A DNA stretch of 64,000 nt from Ectocarpus siliculosus (Eukaryota; Sar; Phaeophyceae; Ectocarpales; Ectocarpaceae), in contig FN649751.1 in assembly GCA_000310025.1 (NCBI GenBank), positions 1,317,938-1,381,937 of the forward strand, given 5' to 3'. Below are positions 38,563-50,156 of the stretch, piece by piece. A program made the translations under genes and the position numbers. How positions within the stretch are numbered: position 1 is the stretch's first letter; each line of letters begins with the position of its first letter. The notes beneath the pieces were generated by a model. It searched no databases. It was not told the DNA's origin and worked only from the letters and a program-made list of their open reading frames with translations.

Positions 38563-41500
38563 CTGCGGGCATGTACACGTGTGGGAAGCGGGAGTCTGAT
38601 GTCACAGTGAAAATCTGATGTGCGCATTGTAAATCGATCATTAATTGTCTGTCTGTTGCTCGTTGCCTACGTGCGTGAAAGGTCCGAAGCGATCGGCGAC
38701 TATTGGTGTTCTGCAGGAAGTAGCGTCGTGACTGTTCGCAATCTGTTCAGTTTACCATTATCCACAACCAGGCTATCTACCTAGACTCGGGCCAATCGCC
38801 CGGTCTCGAGGAGTGTAGGGACCCGACTACAGTATTTAACCTGAGCAGTGCAGGGACCTGGCCATAGAACCTACAGTACATGTGGTTGAATAGTGTCCAT
38901 ACCAGAATCTACACATTCCCCCAAAACTGTGGCAAGATGTGCGTTGTGCTGTCATCCCATGTGTGTACGTTCTGGACGCCAGGCCAATCTTTTCGGCAGA
39001 GAGGTATTGGGGTCACACACGAGGAGACCACACCGGGGGTTTCCTCTACGTTAGGCCGCCGATGGAGTGCTCCCGCACGCAGATTACTCCCCTCCGAAAC
39101 ATCCAGCAGCGGCACGGCCTAAACTACGACCTAAAGCAAGTTGTCGCCTGGTTCTGTTGCTGGCACATAAAAACAAGCCCACAAACAACTCTGTGTCGTT
39201 GATGGATTGATCGTTTGATCGGCAGTTTTGGAAGTACAAGGCAAAAGAGACAAGTGGTGCAACTGGTACCTGGGTGGGCAATGTGATGTCGTATTTCAGA
39301 TCTCGCCCTGCGTCCATCGGATGAATAATTAGGATGCAGTTGTGCGGCCGCAATCATCTATATCCCAGAGAGTACAAAGAGTGGAAAGCACGATGACCCC
39401 TCCGTCTCTTGGTCCGACGGTCAGTTTTCTGCGCTGTACGGCGTGCTCGTAGTACGTAACGGAAGTCCGCGAGCCGAGGTCGTTCGTCACATGTGACCAG
39501 GTGTCTCCGGTATACATGTGCCATGCGCATGTCTCGTATCCATGAACACACCGATGTGTGCGTGATTCCCAACGCGCGGGCAGCAGCTCAGTTACAACTC
39601 TAGGTCTTTTGCTCATAAGCCTCTCGCGGATGGTTGGCTCTAGTATGTAGGCGATTGATTTTACTGCGGGTACGGGGACAGGGGGAGGTCCGCATCCGGA
39701 GAGAAAGGATGACGAGTGAGCCCGCAGAGCAACAGCAGAGAAAATAAAACCGAACGCACTAACTATGTGCCTGCCGTTGCGCAAGCGTCGTAGAGTAGGT
39801 TCTAACAAAGGTCCCACAAAAACATGTTGACAGCTGCTGTTGTTCGCTCCTGAGTTGCTGCTGCTCGCGCTTGTTGTGTGTCCGTCGAATCGTATGGGAT
39901 TCGAGCTCCTTTTGAACGGGCCTATTTGAATAATGGGATTCATTCATCGTTGAGCCAACGTCAACGTTGCTGCTGCAAACAACAAGATGTGGCTTGTTTG
40001 ACGAGTTCGAGTTCCAGTCCCACCTTGATCGAGGAGAGACACGTGCCCCTGTTGTTGGCTGCGGTGCCCACGGTGGCCACGCCATCGCGTTGGAAGAGCG
40101 TCAGGGCAGTTGTGCTGCTAGCTGCAATATCTCCAGATGTCCAACCTCCTCCGACACCGACACGACGGGACATACACACTAGGTGCGGGAGGTGCAAACC
40201 CCAGCTTTGCGATTGCTCTGCAGGTATCGTAGCTCAATTGGGGGAGGACGATCCTACGGCAGGGTAAGAAGCTTGGCAAGCCTGGAGATGCGATGGGCGG
40301 TTAGCCAAACCACCACACGCACTGCCACTGCACCTTGACTTGGCACACGGAGATTTGCTCGGCATGATGTACGTAGCCCCCCGGAGATCAATCTCTGATC
40401 CACGGGGCACCCTCCCGAGAAGTAAGCAAGCCCATGTTTCGAGACCGGGAGCGCAATCTCGGAACCCTTGCTCCGCCCGTGCGCAAAAACAACTCTTGTA
40501 AAGACGTAAATACATCTCTTCGAACGGGCTATTTTGAATTTTAGCTCCAGGGGGGCAATCTTTCTAATGTTATAAAGTACACTGTAAAACTGTAAACGGA
40601 CAAACGGTTTCTTCGAGCAAAAAAAAACATGAAAAATGCACCGATCACAGCAAATATGGTACAATATATCGTTGAACCATACCTGGTACGCATACCTCGG
40701 AGAGAAGGGAAGAGGTAGGGAACGAGAGGATAACACCTTTGCATAGATACTACTCTACCTGGTAGGTGCGAGTTCTTACAGGAAGAAGAGCGAGCGTGCG
40801 AGTGGATCATACCGTCAGTCAGTAATTGTTGTGTAGTCTATGCAGGATATTTCCTGCCTCTTCTGGACGAAGACCAATTCCTGCGCTCTCTGTGTCGACC
40901 ACAGCCCGCCACCGGGAATGATTTTAAGTCGCCATGTTCCGGACATGGGTCGGTCACGCCGAAGAGAGTTAGAAGGGGAGGAGATGGGGGTTTGGCGATC
41001 GTGGTGGGGAAACCAGCGCTGGGGGAATCCTTGAGAGAGAAAACAAAAGGAGACCTGTGGTGCCCACGCCTTCCCCGGGCAAGTGGTCGGCACATTCGGT
41101 GATGCCTGCTGCACCCGTATAGTGTGCGCAGGTCGCTGAAACAAGACGACACAATGGATAGGCGTAGCCGGACACAAGACTCCTTACCAGTGTGTCTTTG
41201 TGGGACCGACCAACATCGAGAGGAAGCGGTTTCGAAACAAAACACATACAACGGCAAGCGCAGAGAGACGTGGTGCATCCTCCACTTGCCAGGTGCTGCT
41301 GTGTTTCCTCACCCAAATCCTACGGTGAACAACACGAGAGATGCATTATGCAAACACGCGCCAAACCGCCCCGACCGAGTAACAACAACAGACAGGCGGC
41401 GAGGCACGTGAGGCATGTCAGTGTCGTATCGACCAAAACCAATCAAGCGTAATTGAGTTGTGTATTGTGTTGTTTGTCCTTGGAAAAATAGAACACCGTC

Positions 41501-41756
41501 ACCGCCCCACTTAGACGAATCGAAAGGAAAGGAACGCGCATCGGATTCCCCGTCAAGCCGGAAGTCCCCGACGATGCGGTCGTGGATGTGCGTGCCCCAC
41601 CCGCCACCAATCAGCGACCCTCTCCTCACAATGCCACGGTTAACAGAAGAGCTAAAAAACAGCAGCGATTAACGCGGAACAGGGGAAGCCTTTCTCTTCG
41701 TGGCCGAAACAAGCTATAATAGAGCTATTTGTACTAATCTCCAGGACTGGACTACT
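38563..41756. other. Upstream region of the AI-2E-family gene; no recognised gene
   Basis: This stretch should hold the missing 5' exon or exons and promoter of the AI-2E-family gene (minus strand) and the 3' UTR of the NDUFAF3-like gene. Several open frames of 80-200 codons occur on both strands (for example 39943-39329 minus and 39878-40267 plus). None has a domain I recognise, and some mirror each other. Gln-rich CAG/CTG stretches occur near 39830-39860 and 39965-39985. Confidence 0.4.
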
Positions 41757-43501
41757 CTATTTGGAGAGGATGCTTTCCTCCTCGGGCGACAACTGGAGAA
41801 GAGCCGCGGCGACCCTTCGATCTTCGGCATTTAGCACGTTAAACGTAGAGCACGCGTTCACCTGGACACGGTTTGGTACAGGGAAGAGCGAAAAACAGAA
41901 AATACCCCAATATTGTAGGTGTTTGCACAAACAGCTGCCAGGTTGCGATCATGTAACATAACAGAAAATTGCATAGTAAATGCAGCATATATTCTGCGCA
42001 CGCACCGAAACTCAAAGGGTTGTCCGCCTGAAGCGGCCGGCTCAAACCAACGCTCACGTTGTCGTGTATACTATCGTAGCAGCTTCAAGATGTAATTCCA
42101 TCCTGTACGTTTACGCACTGACCGTGTCCATCTGTTCCACGCGGATCCCCTTTGACGCGAGGTGCTTCACCAGCACCGGGTCGAGCCTAGCCGTCATTCT
42201 CTCCCCCACGCCTACAATAATCAGATCTGGAGGGAAACAATGGAGTGTGTGCCAAAGACGAATGGGACGTACAGCGCACCAGTTTTCAGCCACTACTCAA
42301 AGCGAGGACGCAGCAGAACGCGAGAATTCCACGCGGTTTTCCTGAAACGCATCTGCGCAGTGTTCTTATATATGCAAACCTGCGTACGCGCTCTACACTA
42401 GCTAACCTGCGCATTTTGGAGTACTTGGTCATATTTATCCGCGCTGAGAATCTTCCAGTCTCATACGTGAAAACTGGGTATGATGGACTGGTGAGAGATT
42501 CCACATCCACAAAAAAGGTTCAAACCAACAATTGACGCCGGCACTCATTTGTATGGTTACTTTAGGTCTTGGAAGGGGCCCAGAACCCACCACAACCATA
42601 CAGATCTACATATACTCGACCTATTCGCTTGGGGTATGCATACCACATTATTACCTATCTTGGGGATCACGAGCTCCACCATGCGGAGGCTTTCAACCGT
42701 TATGTCCGACGGCCGCTTTGGCTGCCACAGGACGAACGAGTTAGGCATGCAGATCATCGAACCCCTCACGTCCACGCCGTCTCCAAGCTGAAACCCATGC
42801 GGGTCATACCTGCCATTCGCAGGCCATTTATACAAGAATGAAAACCCGACAGGGTGGCACGGGCAGAGAAGAGGAGAGATGACGGTAACCCCCTGGCCAT
42901 CGGCTTGTGGCTTGTAACGTCTATGCCTGTGAAGTGATGGCCCCGGGGAAACCGCACAACCATTCTGCCCAAAGGGGCCAATCGAACACCTGCCGACACT
43001 ACACGGCGGTGTGCGCGTGATTGCTGATTGCCTCGTGGCGTGAGGTCCCAGAAGACGAGAGGAAACAACGTGTGATCGCAAAGGCAGCTTGCTGTTGCCC
43101 GCCAGATAGACATGTTAAGAGGCGGAAATCCCGAAACTGGGAAAGCTGATTTAGGCGGCACGGAACACGCACTGGTTGTGTCGAATAAATCGCTCCGTGA
43201 AATGCAGCCAACAGCGGCGCGGGGAACATGTAGTCTTGTCCTTGCTACCACCACGCGCTGGTCACATAGACCCCAAAACGGACACCTCTTTTCTCCTTCA
43301 ACCCGCTCTTTTCCAGCTCCCTCTCTCTTACCCCCCGATGACGACTTTCTTCCGCGAATCCGGATCGTCCTCCATGAGGTCGAACCCTTTGCCCAGAGCA
43401 GTGTTGCCAGCGTCGACCGGTTTCTGTCTTCGACCAAAACCCTTTATCGTGCCGGGGGGGCCAGCTGTATTGCTCCCCTTGCCGCCGCGGGCCGAGCTCA
43501 T
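41757..43501 (-). CDS. NDUFAF3: Mth938-domain protein, NDUFAF3-like complex I assembly factor
   Basis: Four exons, 43501-43332, 42809-42655, 42226-42123 and 41861-41757, join in phase and give 177 residues, close to the 184 of human NDUFAF3. That protein works with NDUFAF4 in the mitochondrial matrix at early steps of respiratory complex I assembly. Exon 1 starts at MSSARGGKG and is basic and Ser/Gly-rich, as expected for a matrix-targeting leader. The frame is open further upstream, so the true start could be 5'. The Mth938 fold follows: YDPHGFQLGDGVDVRGSMIC, FVLWQPKRPSDITVESLRMV, IDLIIVGVGERMTARLDPVL, ASKGIRVEQMDT, then VNACSTFNVLNAEDRRVAAA. These match the family pattern G-D-I-T-x-E-S, (V/I)VGTG and CxTFN. 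Donors and acceptors are all GT-AG. GC-box-like tandem repeats lie just upstream. Confidence 0.9.
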
Positions 43502-43530
43502 GCCGCGCCTGCTGGACAACCGCAAGGGAT

Positions 43531-43556
43531 GGGCGGGACCAAGGGGCGGGACCAAG
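43531..43556. promoter_or_regulatory. Tandem GC-box-like 13-mer upstream of the NDUFAF3-like gene
   Basis: GGGCGGGACCAAG is repeated twice head-to-tail at 43531-43543 and 43544-43556, 30-55 bp upstream of the assigned ATG (43501). It resembles a GC-box/CCAAT-poor housekeeping promoter element, but it could also be 5' UTR or coding sequence if translation starts further upstream. Confidence 0.4.
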
Positions 43557-45710
43557 GGGTTAAGTTGCGCTGGGAGCTCAGTGCCGTAGCATTATCAGTA
43601 GCACATCGTACATAAGGGTCTAGAGTACTCAGTCCTCACCGAATTAAAAAACACGAAAATGTGATGCTCATCAAGCACACACCCTTTCCTAGACCCGGTA
43701 GATTCGTTTCGATCAACGCGTACGCAGCATTCGAAGACGCTAAGCCAAGAATGGACCGACTCGTACTTCCCACCCGCAGCTGCGCAGCTTGTCCATTAAC
43801 GAGAGTTGCATTAGATACGCCAGTCCCAAATGTACGCAGTACAACATCGTGAGTAAGAGGGGAGTACGGCGAGCGGTGTCGGGCCCTGGTTGAATAGGGC
43901 AGGTGCCCAGTATAGTGCCTGTGGGTTCGGCGGGCACATAGGCTGAATCACCAATTTATTCCGTACTTTTGAATAGTGCCGGGGTCCGGTACTGTGCCGG
44001 TCAACTCTCTGGGCACGTACATGTACTGGAAACTATAGAAGTACAGGCAGAGCCCCCCACGCCCCACCTTGTATTGCCAGTCGGGTCTTCAGGTCCTGAG
44101 AGGCTACAGCAGAGCTCTGAAAACATACCTCTACCGCTGCTGTCTGCTGCATGTCTGCTTGGTTGTGTTAGAAAGATGCGTGTGAAAACTCGACGAAGGA
44201 GAAACAGGACAACGCCAGCAGAGAAGCAGATTGCCAGGTTTGGCAAAGGCTCAGGCAAACTCCAGGGAGACCTCCGCCCTGTACGAACACAGAAACTCGC
44301 CGCTCTCGAGAAGAGAGGGTAAAAAGAGCCATACGAGATTTCTCACCTGCTGCAGAACAGTAACGCCGTGAGCTGCACGTGCGCCGAGGGCACGAATCGG
44401 CCCGTGCTACATAAGTTGGAGTGATAACGCACCTTTTTGTGCATGCTGGAAAAACCTGAAGTCCGGAAGCAGCAGCAGATGTCATTGCTGATGTCAACGG
44501 CGGTGCGGGCAGACCTGAAACATGATGATGAGATGATGATGCCAACGTTGACGCAGCAGAGAGAGCTCTGATTCCGGCCACCTTGCCATCACGACCACGA
44601 ACAAGCGACCTTACTCCTGATGCGCGTGGTCTTGCTGCCGCGGTTATCATTGCTCTTGTCTCTCCTACTCCCGTCGCTGGCTGTGCGGCTGCTGCAACTC
44701 CCTGCTGTGTGCTGGGATCTCTGGTGTGTCGGTATCAGTCCCGCTAGTCCCGCGCATTCTGCGGTGCCCCACACACCGTACACCCCGTGTGGGGGCTGTG
44801 CTGTTGCGCAGCAGACAGAGAGGGAAAGGAGCAGGACGACAGAAGGGAGCAGATACTCTCTCAATAGACACAGTGTGAAGAGGTGAGCCAGAGAGGGTCC
44901 CGTCTTTTGCCCAAAGACTACAGCGGTACCCCAATATCTGCCACCGTGTCCCCGCCCACTCTTGATCTCTGCGCGAGATCGACGGGTTCCGCAACATTTT
45001 ACACCGAGACGGGCTAGACTACATACCAAGACGTGGGCCGTTGCCCGTTGCCTAGACCACCGTATCGTATCCATGACACGCAATCCATGACACGAAGCAT
45101 GTGATCACCAATAGTCCGACTGACCTGACCTCTCCTATGCACCTGGTATGCCGTAGGTGTCCCAAGGAGAAACCTGTAGCCTGTTTTGGAGATACAGTTG
45201 GTGTGTCGTTGTGAGCACCACTGCAGGGACATCAGCCTCTATTTGTAGCCGGAGCCAGATCATATCGGAGGAGAGACTTCTTGGGCTTCGTCCCTGCTAC
45301 TGGCTGGAAGTGGCATGGCGGCAAGGGGAAGGGTAGGTGTCATGATTCACGGGCGTGTGTTTGCTGTTTGCCCTCCGGGATATACGTGGGGGCGAGAGAA
45401 CTACTGTACATGCCTGTCCAATTGGTCGAAAGATCCATTCGCGCGTCGGGTGCACCTGTTGTATGCGGGTGTAGCAGAGCTGCCGTAAGCACCCAGACTA
45501 CAGCGCCCTTGACGAGTGCGGTGCATATCATCGTCTTAAAGCAGCTGCAGCAGCACAGCAATAACATTAATTGACAACTGCACCAGGCATTCCCCTGTGA
45601 CATTCCATTTCTAGCTCGGTATTGCGACGCTTCCCTGTGCAGCAGGGTCGTGTTGTACCAGACCCTGCGTGCTCGACACACAAGGTTAGGCTCGCACTAC
45701 GTGCTTGTAC
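43557..45710. other. Intergenic region between divergent NDUFAF3-like and Myb-like genes
   Basis: No gene is recognised. A cluster of related short repeats at about 43905-44030 (TATAGTGCC or ACTGTGCCGGTCAAC followed by GGCAC) resembles the element at 57677-57789. Open frames on the minus strand at 45083-44589 and the plus strand at 44179-44320 (Arg/Lys-rich) have no recognised domain. Confidence 0.45.
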
Positions 45711-48700
45711 ATGGCGACCGATAACGCGCCTCTAGGCGCCGACACCCGGCCTTGGTGCAAACTCTGCAAACAGGAGGTGATTTCGAGCTGTCGGCGCACC
45801 TTGCCCTTGTCCAAAATAGCATCCTGAATTCCTACGCATTCCAACGATACGCGTATTTATTCGCGGTGCCCACAGCAGAGAAGGAGCAGATGCCTGCTAC
45901 ATGTTCCGTTGTCGCGATGAAATCAGCACTATGGGCGCACGATGTTCCTAATGCTAATCGGCGGCGCCGCGCAGTAAATCGGGGTAAATTCATTGCGCTG
46001 ATATTATTTTACGCATTGTGCACAAGCAAAAAGGTTTTGGTTCTGACCTTCAACAAACTTAATGACAAGGGTGGCTCGATTGGAAAAAAAGAAAGTCCGA
46101 CGCTTGATGATCCCACAGCTGGAAGAGTGACGCACGGAGCATGTCATCGTCATTAAGTTTGTTGAGGGTCACAAATCGCAACCTTAACCTTGTGCTTGCG
46201 GGCAACGGGTATGTATATCGTCAGGGAATACATGAGAGATATACGTGTTGGTGCAATTGAAGTCATGAACCACAGAGGGCTCGTTCGTCTTGTCCTCGAC
46301 TAGAATAGAGGAGCCAAGACCATACGGTGGTGCATCTAAGCGACAGTTGCGATGGCCAAAGACGAATTCGTATACTGTTTCACATTGTACGAAGTACAAT
46401 ATATATGGTGGAGCAGACAACCGGTAGGACTACGTGAGTTTTCCCTGCAGAGGAGCCCCTTGAGTATGCACAGCACGGTGTTCCGCCGCGTGTGCTTTTG
46501 ACCACGTGTGTCTTCCCGAAGCCTGCGTAGCACAGGACCTGCGCGACGCTCAGCGTACATTGTCGCCTACAGCTATGCACAGGCACGAACACGCGCGTGC
46601 GACATGATTGCGTTTCTCGTGTCGGTGTTGTAGCAGCAGAATAACAGTGGGAAAATCACTTTTCAAGCCAGCCACGCACGTCATTTCCCCTTTTTCCGAC
46701 ACTCTTTCGCAGAGAGGACCTGCTTCCACCTTGAGCTCCTGTGTGTTGAGTCAGTCCGTCGTTTTGACCTTCCGTACCCCCCCGAGCTGTGGAGAGCGGG
46801 GTCGTACTTTGATCAACAAACACGGCACCTTTTACTGCACTTCAATCGTTCTAATTTTACGTTTCTGACTGAAGCTGTCGCGCTCGCACGAAGACTGATC
46901 TTCTCCTTCTCTGTCCCGAACGACGTGTGGAACGAAATGACATGATTCCAGCCGTCGGCCAAGGAGAAGGACAAGGAAGATGCCAGGGCGCTGGGGGTGC
47001 ACCGCGTGCCCGAGAATCAGAAGCGGGAGGTCTACGAAAGGGTTAGGAGGGCTATGGAGGCCAAGACCGGTGTCTGCACCAGCCACAAGGTGGGGCGGGT
47101 AAATGTATCACAAAACACCAGAACAGAAGGAAAAAAGAAAGGAAGAACCGAATGTGCTGCGCTGTAACCGCTGTGTAGGGTGGTGTTCACGTATTGGTAT
47201 CGCGTGTCCGGAGGAATGGCGGAGTGTTGTTAGTCGTCGTGTTGGAAGCTCGGCAAGAAGAGGCGAAATGTTTTGTGTAACCTCGAATCGTGACGCCTCG
47301 GCGGGAAACCCCAAAAGTGAACAACTTGTACTACAAGTAACGGAAGACAAAAATATCGGGGCGACAATCGAGGCGTCCAGAATGAACGACTGGATGACAG
47401 AAACAACCCCCCTCGACAAGGAGAATGGCAGAAACAACCCCGTCGGCAAGAAAGAACACGAGCTGGTGTTCGTTGCGCCCGTTGCTCGACGAGCAGCAAA
47501 ATGCGCGATTCCATGGTCGCAAAGCGCGGAAAAATTGCGCTTACAGCGCACGGACAGTAGAGGAAGAGTACCAAATTGCACCCAGTCGCTGCGAGAAATG
47601 ACTTCCCGGATATTTTGTCTGCTTTCACTCATCCGTTCAAAACTTCGCCTGACTTCCACCTCCAATGGACTACTGGTACTAGCATGTTGGCATCCTTTAT
47701 TGCGGAAGCCCCCAAGACCACCTGTGCTACTGCTGTAGGTGTGAAGATGCGAAGACTTGCATCAGAGTTCCGAGATTTCTCATCCATACAGCGGTACGGT
47801 AGTCGACCTGTGACCACTGAAGGCATCCGCGTTAGTTGCACCGGTACTCACGGTTGAAGGTCTGTACTGAACAGAGGCCGGAACAACTTAGCTATTATTC
47901 CGCAGCATTAGCCCCGGCAAAGTGGCGAATTCTTAACCTTTGCATTCGATCGATCACGGACCGGTTCTTGCGAAGGTGGGGTCATCGTCGTGGGACAAGA
48001 ACGAGCAGAGGGTGCTCGAGGACGGCCTGCGCTACTACCCGCACGACCAGCACAGCAACATGCTCATCTACATCCGTATTGCCGCCGGCCTGCCGAAGAA
48101 GACAGTCAGGGACGTCGCGCACCACTTGCGGCACATGCAGGCGAGGTCCCGGGTCCTGCCCGCAGGCTTGCCTTCGTTGCGCTAGATACCGTACAGCAGT
48201 AGGTGCACCGCTGTCTTTTGCAGCAGGTGCTATGGTGCTATGAAGTGGCTACCTTGCTGTGCCGTGCGTGCAGCGGCTGCTGCTTGCCGGTACCACCGTT
48301 TGGTCCTTCCACCCTGAGTTGTATATCTCCGTGTTGTGTTGGTTTTTGGCGGGCACGTCTGCATTCCTCGAGGACCAATCGAGACATACGTTGTCATACC
48401 TCTGATACAGCATCAGTAGCACTAGTATAGTGCTCCGTTCGGGTAGGAGTGGGGGGGACGGCATCGAAAGACTCCTCCCTCCACGGCAACGTTAGCTTGT
48501 GGTGAATGTTTCGAGGCTTATCGTTAACGTCGGTCGGTTCTTCGTAGGATTTGGCTGCCGCGCCCCCTCCCATGGAATTTCCAACCAGTTGCCGCAAAAC
48601 TATGGCGGGAGGCATATGCTCCTCTCCAAATGATGTCGGTGGGCGTGTACGATGTTGAATGAAGTGTCGCACGCCCAGCTGGTGACAAGGTCGGAACAAG

Positions 48701-49297
48701 CCTTTATGCATTGTAGAAAAGTGGCTGGCCGATAACACCGTCCTCCCGGCTACCCAGCTCGTTGATGACTGGAACGTACGTTAGGTATGTAGCACCGATA
48801 TATGACGAACATGCACGGGGTATGCGAGAAAGTCTCCCTCGCCGTCATCTCCCTCGTCTTCCTTCAAACCTATGGTACCTCCTACAACCTTACCGCATCA
48901 TCGAGCACGACCTTTCCCTGACCACCAATCTGGTGATCTGTCCAATCTGTCCTGCGGGAACAATGCCCGGTCCTCTCGAGGACGCGCGGTCAATGGTCTA
49001 ACAACTTCGGCTCGCAAAACATGAGTACGTCCCCCTCCCCCCTTACCCTACACTCAGGACGAGCACCGGGCAAAGGTCGAGGCTGCTGAGCCAGGGATGA
49101 ACAACCCGGCGAAGAGGCATCACCCCGATCCGGGAGCCGCGGCGGCGATGGCGGCGATGCACGAGCACCAGATGGCGGCAATGTTTGCCGCCAACGCGGC
49201 GGCGGGGATGGCGGCGATGCAAACGCTTCCCGGGCTGGCGCCAGGGCTGGCGGGGCCTAGCGGACCGGGGCCTCACCTCAAGGACGAAAAAGTGGAG
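45711..49297 (+). CDS. Myb/SANT-like DNA-binding protein (DUF3755-type)
   Basis: Four exons, 45711-45776, 46952-47089, 47976-48140 and 49058-49297, all phase 0, give 203 residues before the next exon. Exon 1 encodes MATDNAPLGADTRPWCKLCK with a CxxC pair. Exon 2 is charged and helical (PENQKREVYERVRRAMEAKT). Exon 3 is a single Myb/SANT-like domain, SSSWDKNEQRVLEDGLRYYP, then IYIRIAAGLPKKTVRDVAHH; the K-K-T-V-R-D-V-A helix is typical of plant DUF3755 proteins, which bind DNA or act with transcription complexes. Exon 4 is Ala/Met-rich (AAMHEHQMAAMFAANAAAG) with MxAM repeats. The donor of exon 3 is CAG|gcgagg (GC type) or a weaker GT site 12 bp on. The gene continues into the intron that holds the gap at 49412-49511. 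The next phase-compatible exon is at 50157, described separately. Confidence 0.8.
46019..46195. repeat. Imperfect long inverted repeat (~177-nt hairpin) in a Myb-gene intron
   Basis: The left arm at about 46019-46066 and the right arm at about 46149-46195 pair. The strongest block is CCTCAACAAACTTAATGAC (complement of the right arm) against CTTCAACAAACTTAATGAC at 46048-46066. Pairing extends outward with mismatches to CACAAG. The loop is about 80 nt. It lies in the intron between exons 45776 and 46952. Confidence 0.75.
48961..49043 (+). mobile_element. LINE 3'-end fragment with C-rich tail next to a splice acceptor
   Basis: The fragment contains CGCGGTCAATGGTC, a diverged ACTTCGG block, ATGAGTACG and a C/T-rich tail (49030-49043). 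It aligns with the last 80 bp of the LINE at 35611-37786 (GTGGTCAATGGTCAAATGAC, then ATGAGTACG and the C run). It is in sense orientation to the Myb-like gene. Its tail leads directly into TTACCCTACACTCAG, the acceptor of exon 49058-49297, so the element supplies the pyrimidine tract. Confidence 0.75.
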
Positions 49298-49303
49298 GTA
49301 AAC

Positions 49304-49411
49304 GGGGGGGGGGGTGTACTCACAGTCGTGCATGCCGTAGTCGTTTGACCATTGACCTCGCATCCCTACAAAGCCGGGACGGAGCACGCCGGGTTCTCAC
49401 CGGCTTTCCAG
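49304..49411 (-). mobile_element. LINE 3'-end fragment with poly-C tail, antisense, running into a gap
   Basis: Eleven G at 49304-49314, then GTGTACTCACAGTCGTGCAT and the complement of GGTCAATGGTCAAACGACTA. It is about 95% identical to the copy at 10703-10808 over about 100 bp. It begins six bases after the exon end at 49297, in the intron donor region, antisense to the Myb-like gene. Its 5' end is lost in the N gap. Confidence 0.8.
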
Positions 49412-49511
49412 NNNNNNNNNNNNNNNNNNNNNNNNNNNNNNNNNNNNNNNNNNNNNNNNNNNNNNNNNNNNNNNNNNNNNNNNNNNNNNNNNNNNNNNNN
49501 NNNNNNNNNNN
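49412..49511. other. Scaffold gap (100 N)
   Basis: A run of exactly 100 N marks a gap of unknown size, inside the Myb-gene intron and immediately next to a repeat copy. A missing exon cannot be excluded. Confidence 0.98.
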
Positions 49512-50156
49512 CGCAGCTGACGTAGTGGGCTGTTGTGCTTTGTCTTTGGCGGTATTATCAATACTGGTGGTTGTTCGTTGCTCCGTTGGTCAAGTGGGTT
49601 TATTTTCGCGTTCCTCATTGAACATCGTTGTCCCTCCTTCTTTTTTTTCTCCCACCTTACGTTCCTTCCGTTTTCCTTCTCGGCGTCGCCGGTTGATTTG
49701 ATTTCTGCGCGCGGCAAAACCTACCTTGTTTCATGTTTTGTTATTCAATTCGGAGCAGTGAACATAGGTAGATCACTGCTGACATATTGACATATTACTC
49801 ATGTGTTGCTGCAATTTGAAAAACAATGCTAGAGACGCTAGAGCGGGGAACAAGAACATTTTTCTCGCATGCTGGTAAGGACATGCGCATGCTCTGTGCC
49901 CACCGCTAAAACTACCACACCTCTCCCATTCAGCGCATGCACTTCGTTGCATATTAATAGGCTGTAGTGCTCGAATCTCTTGAGTTGCTGCCATGTCAAC
50001 AAGACTACCCAGCAATGTTTTTTTTTTTCTGATGCTTGTACAGAGTTTCCTGTATAAATGCATTAAAGCAGCCCATTGCGGTAACCCAACTATTTAGACA
50101 AATTTTTCGATCACACGGTTTACTTTCCGTTCGGGACCTCTGACATCTGGATCAGG

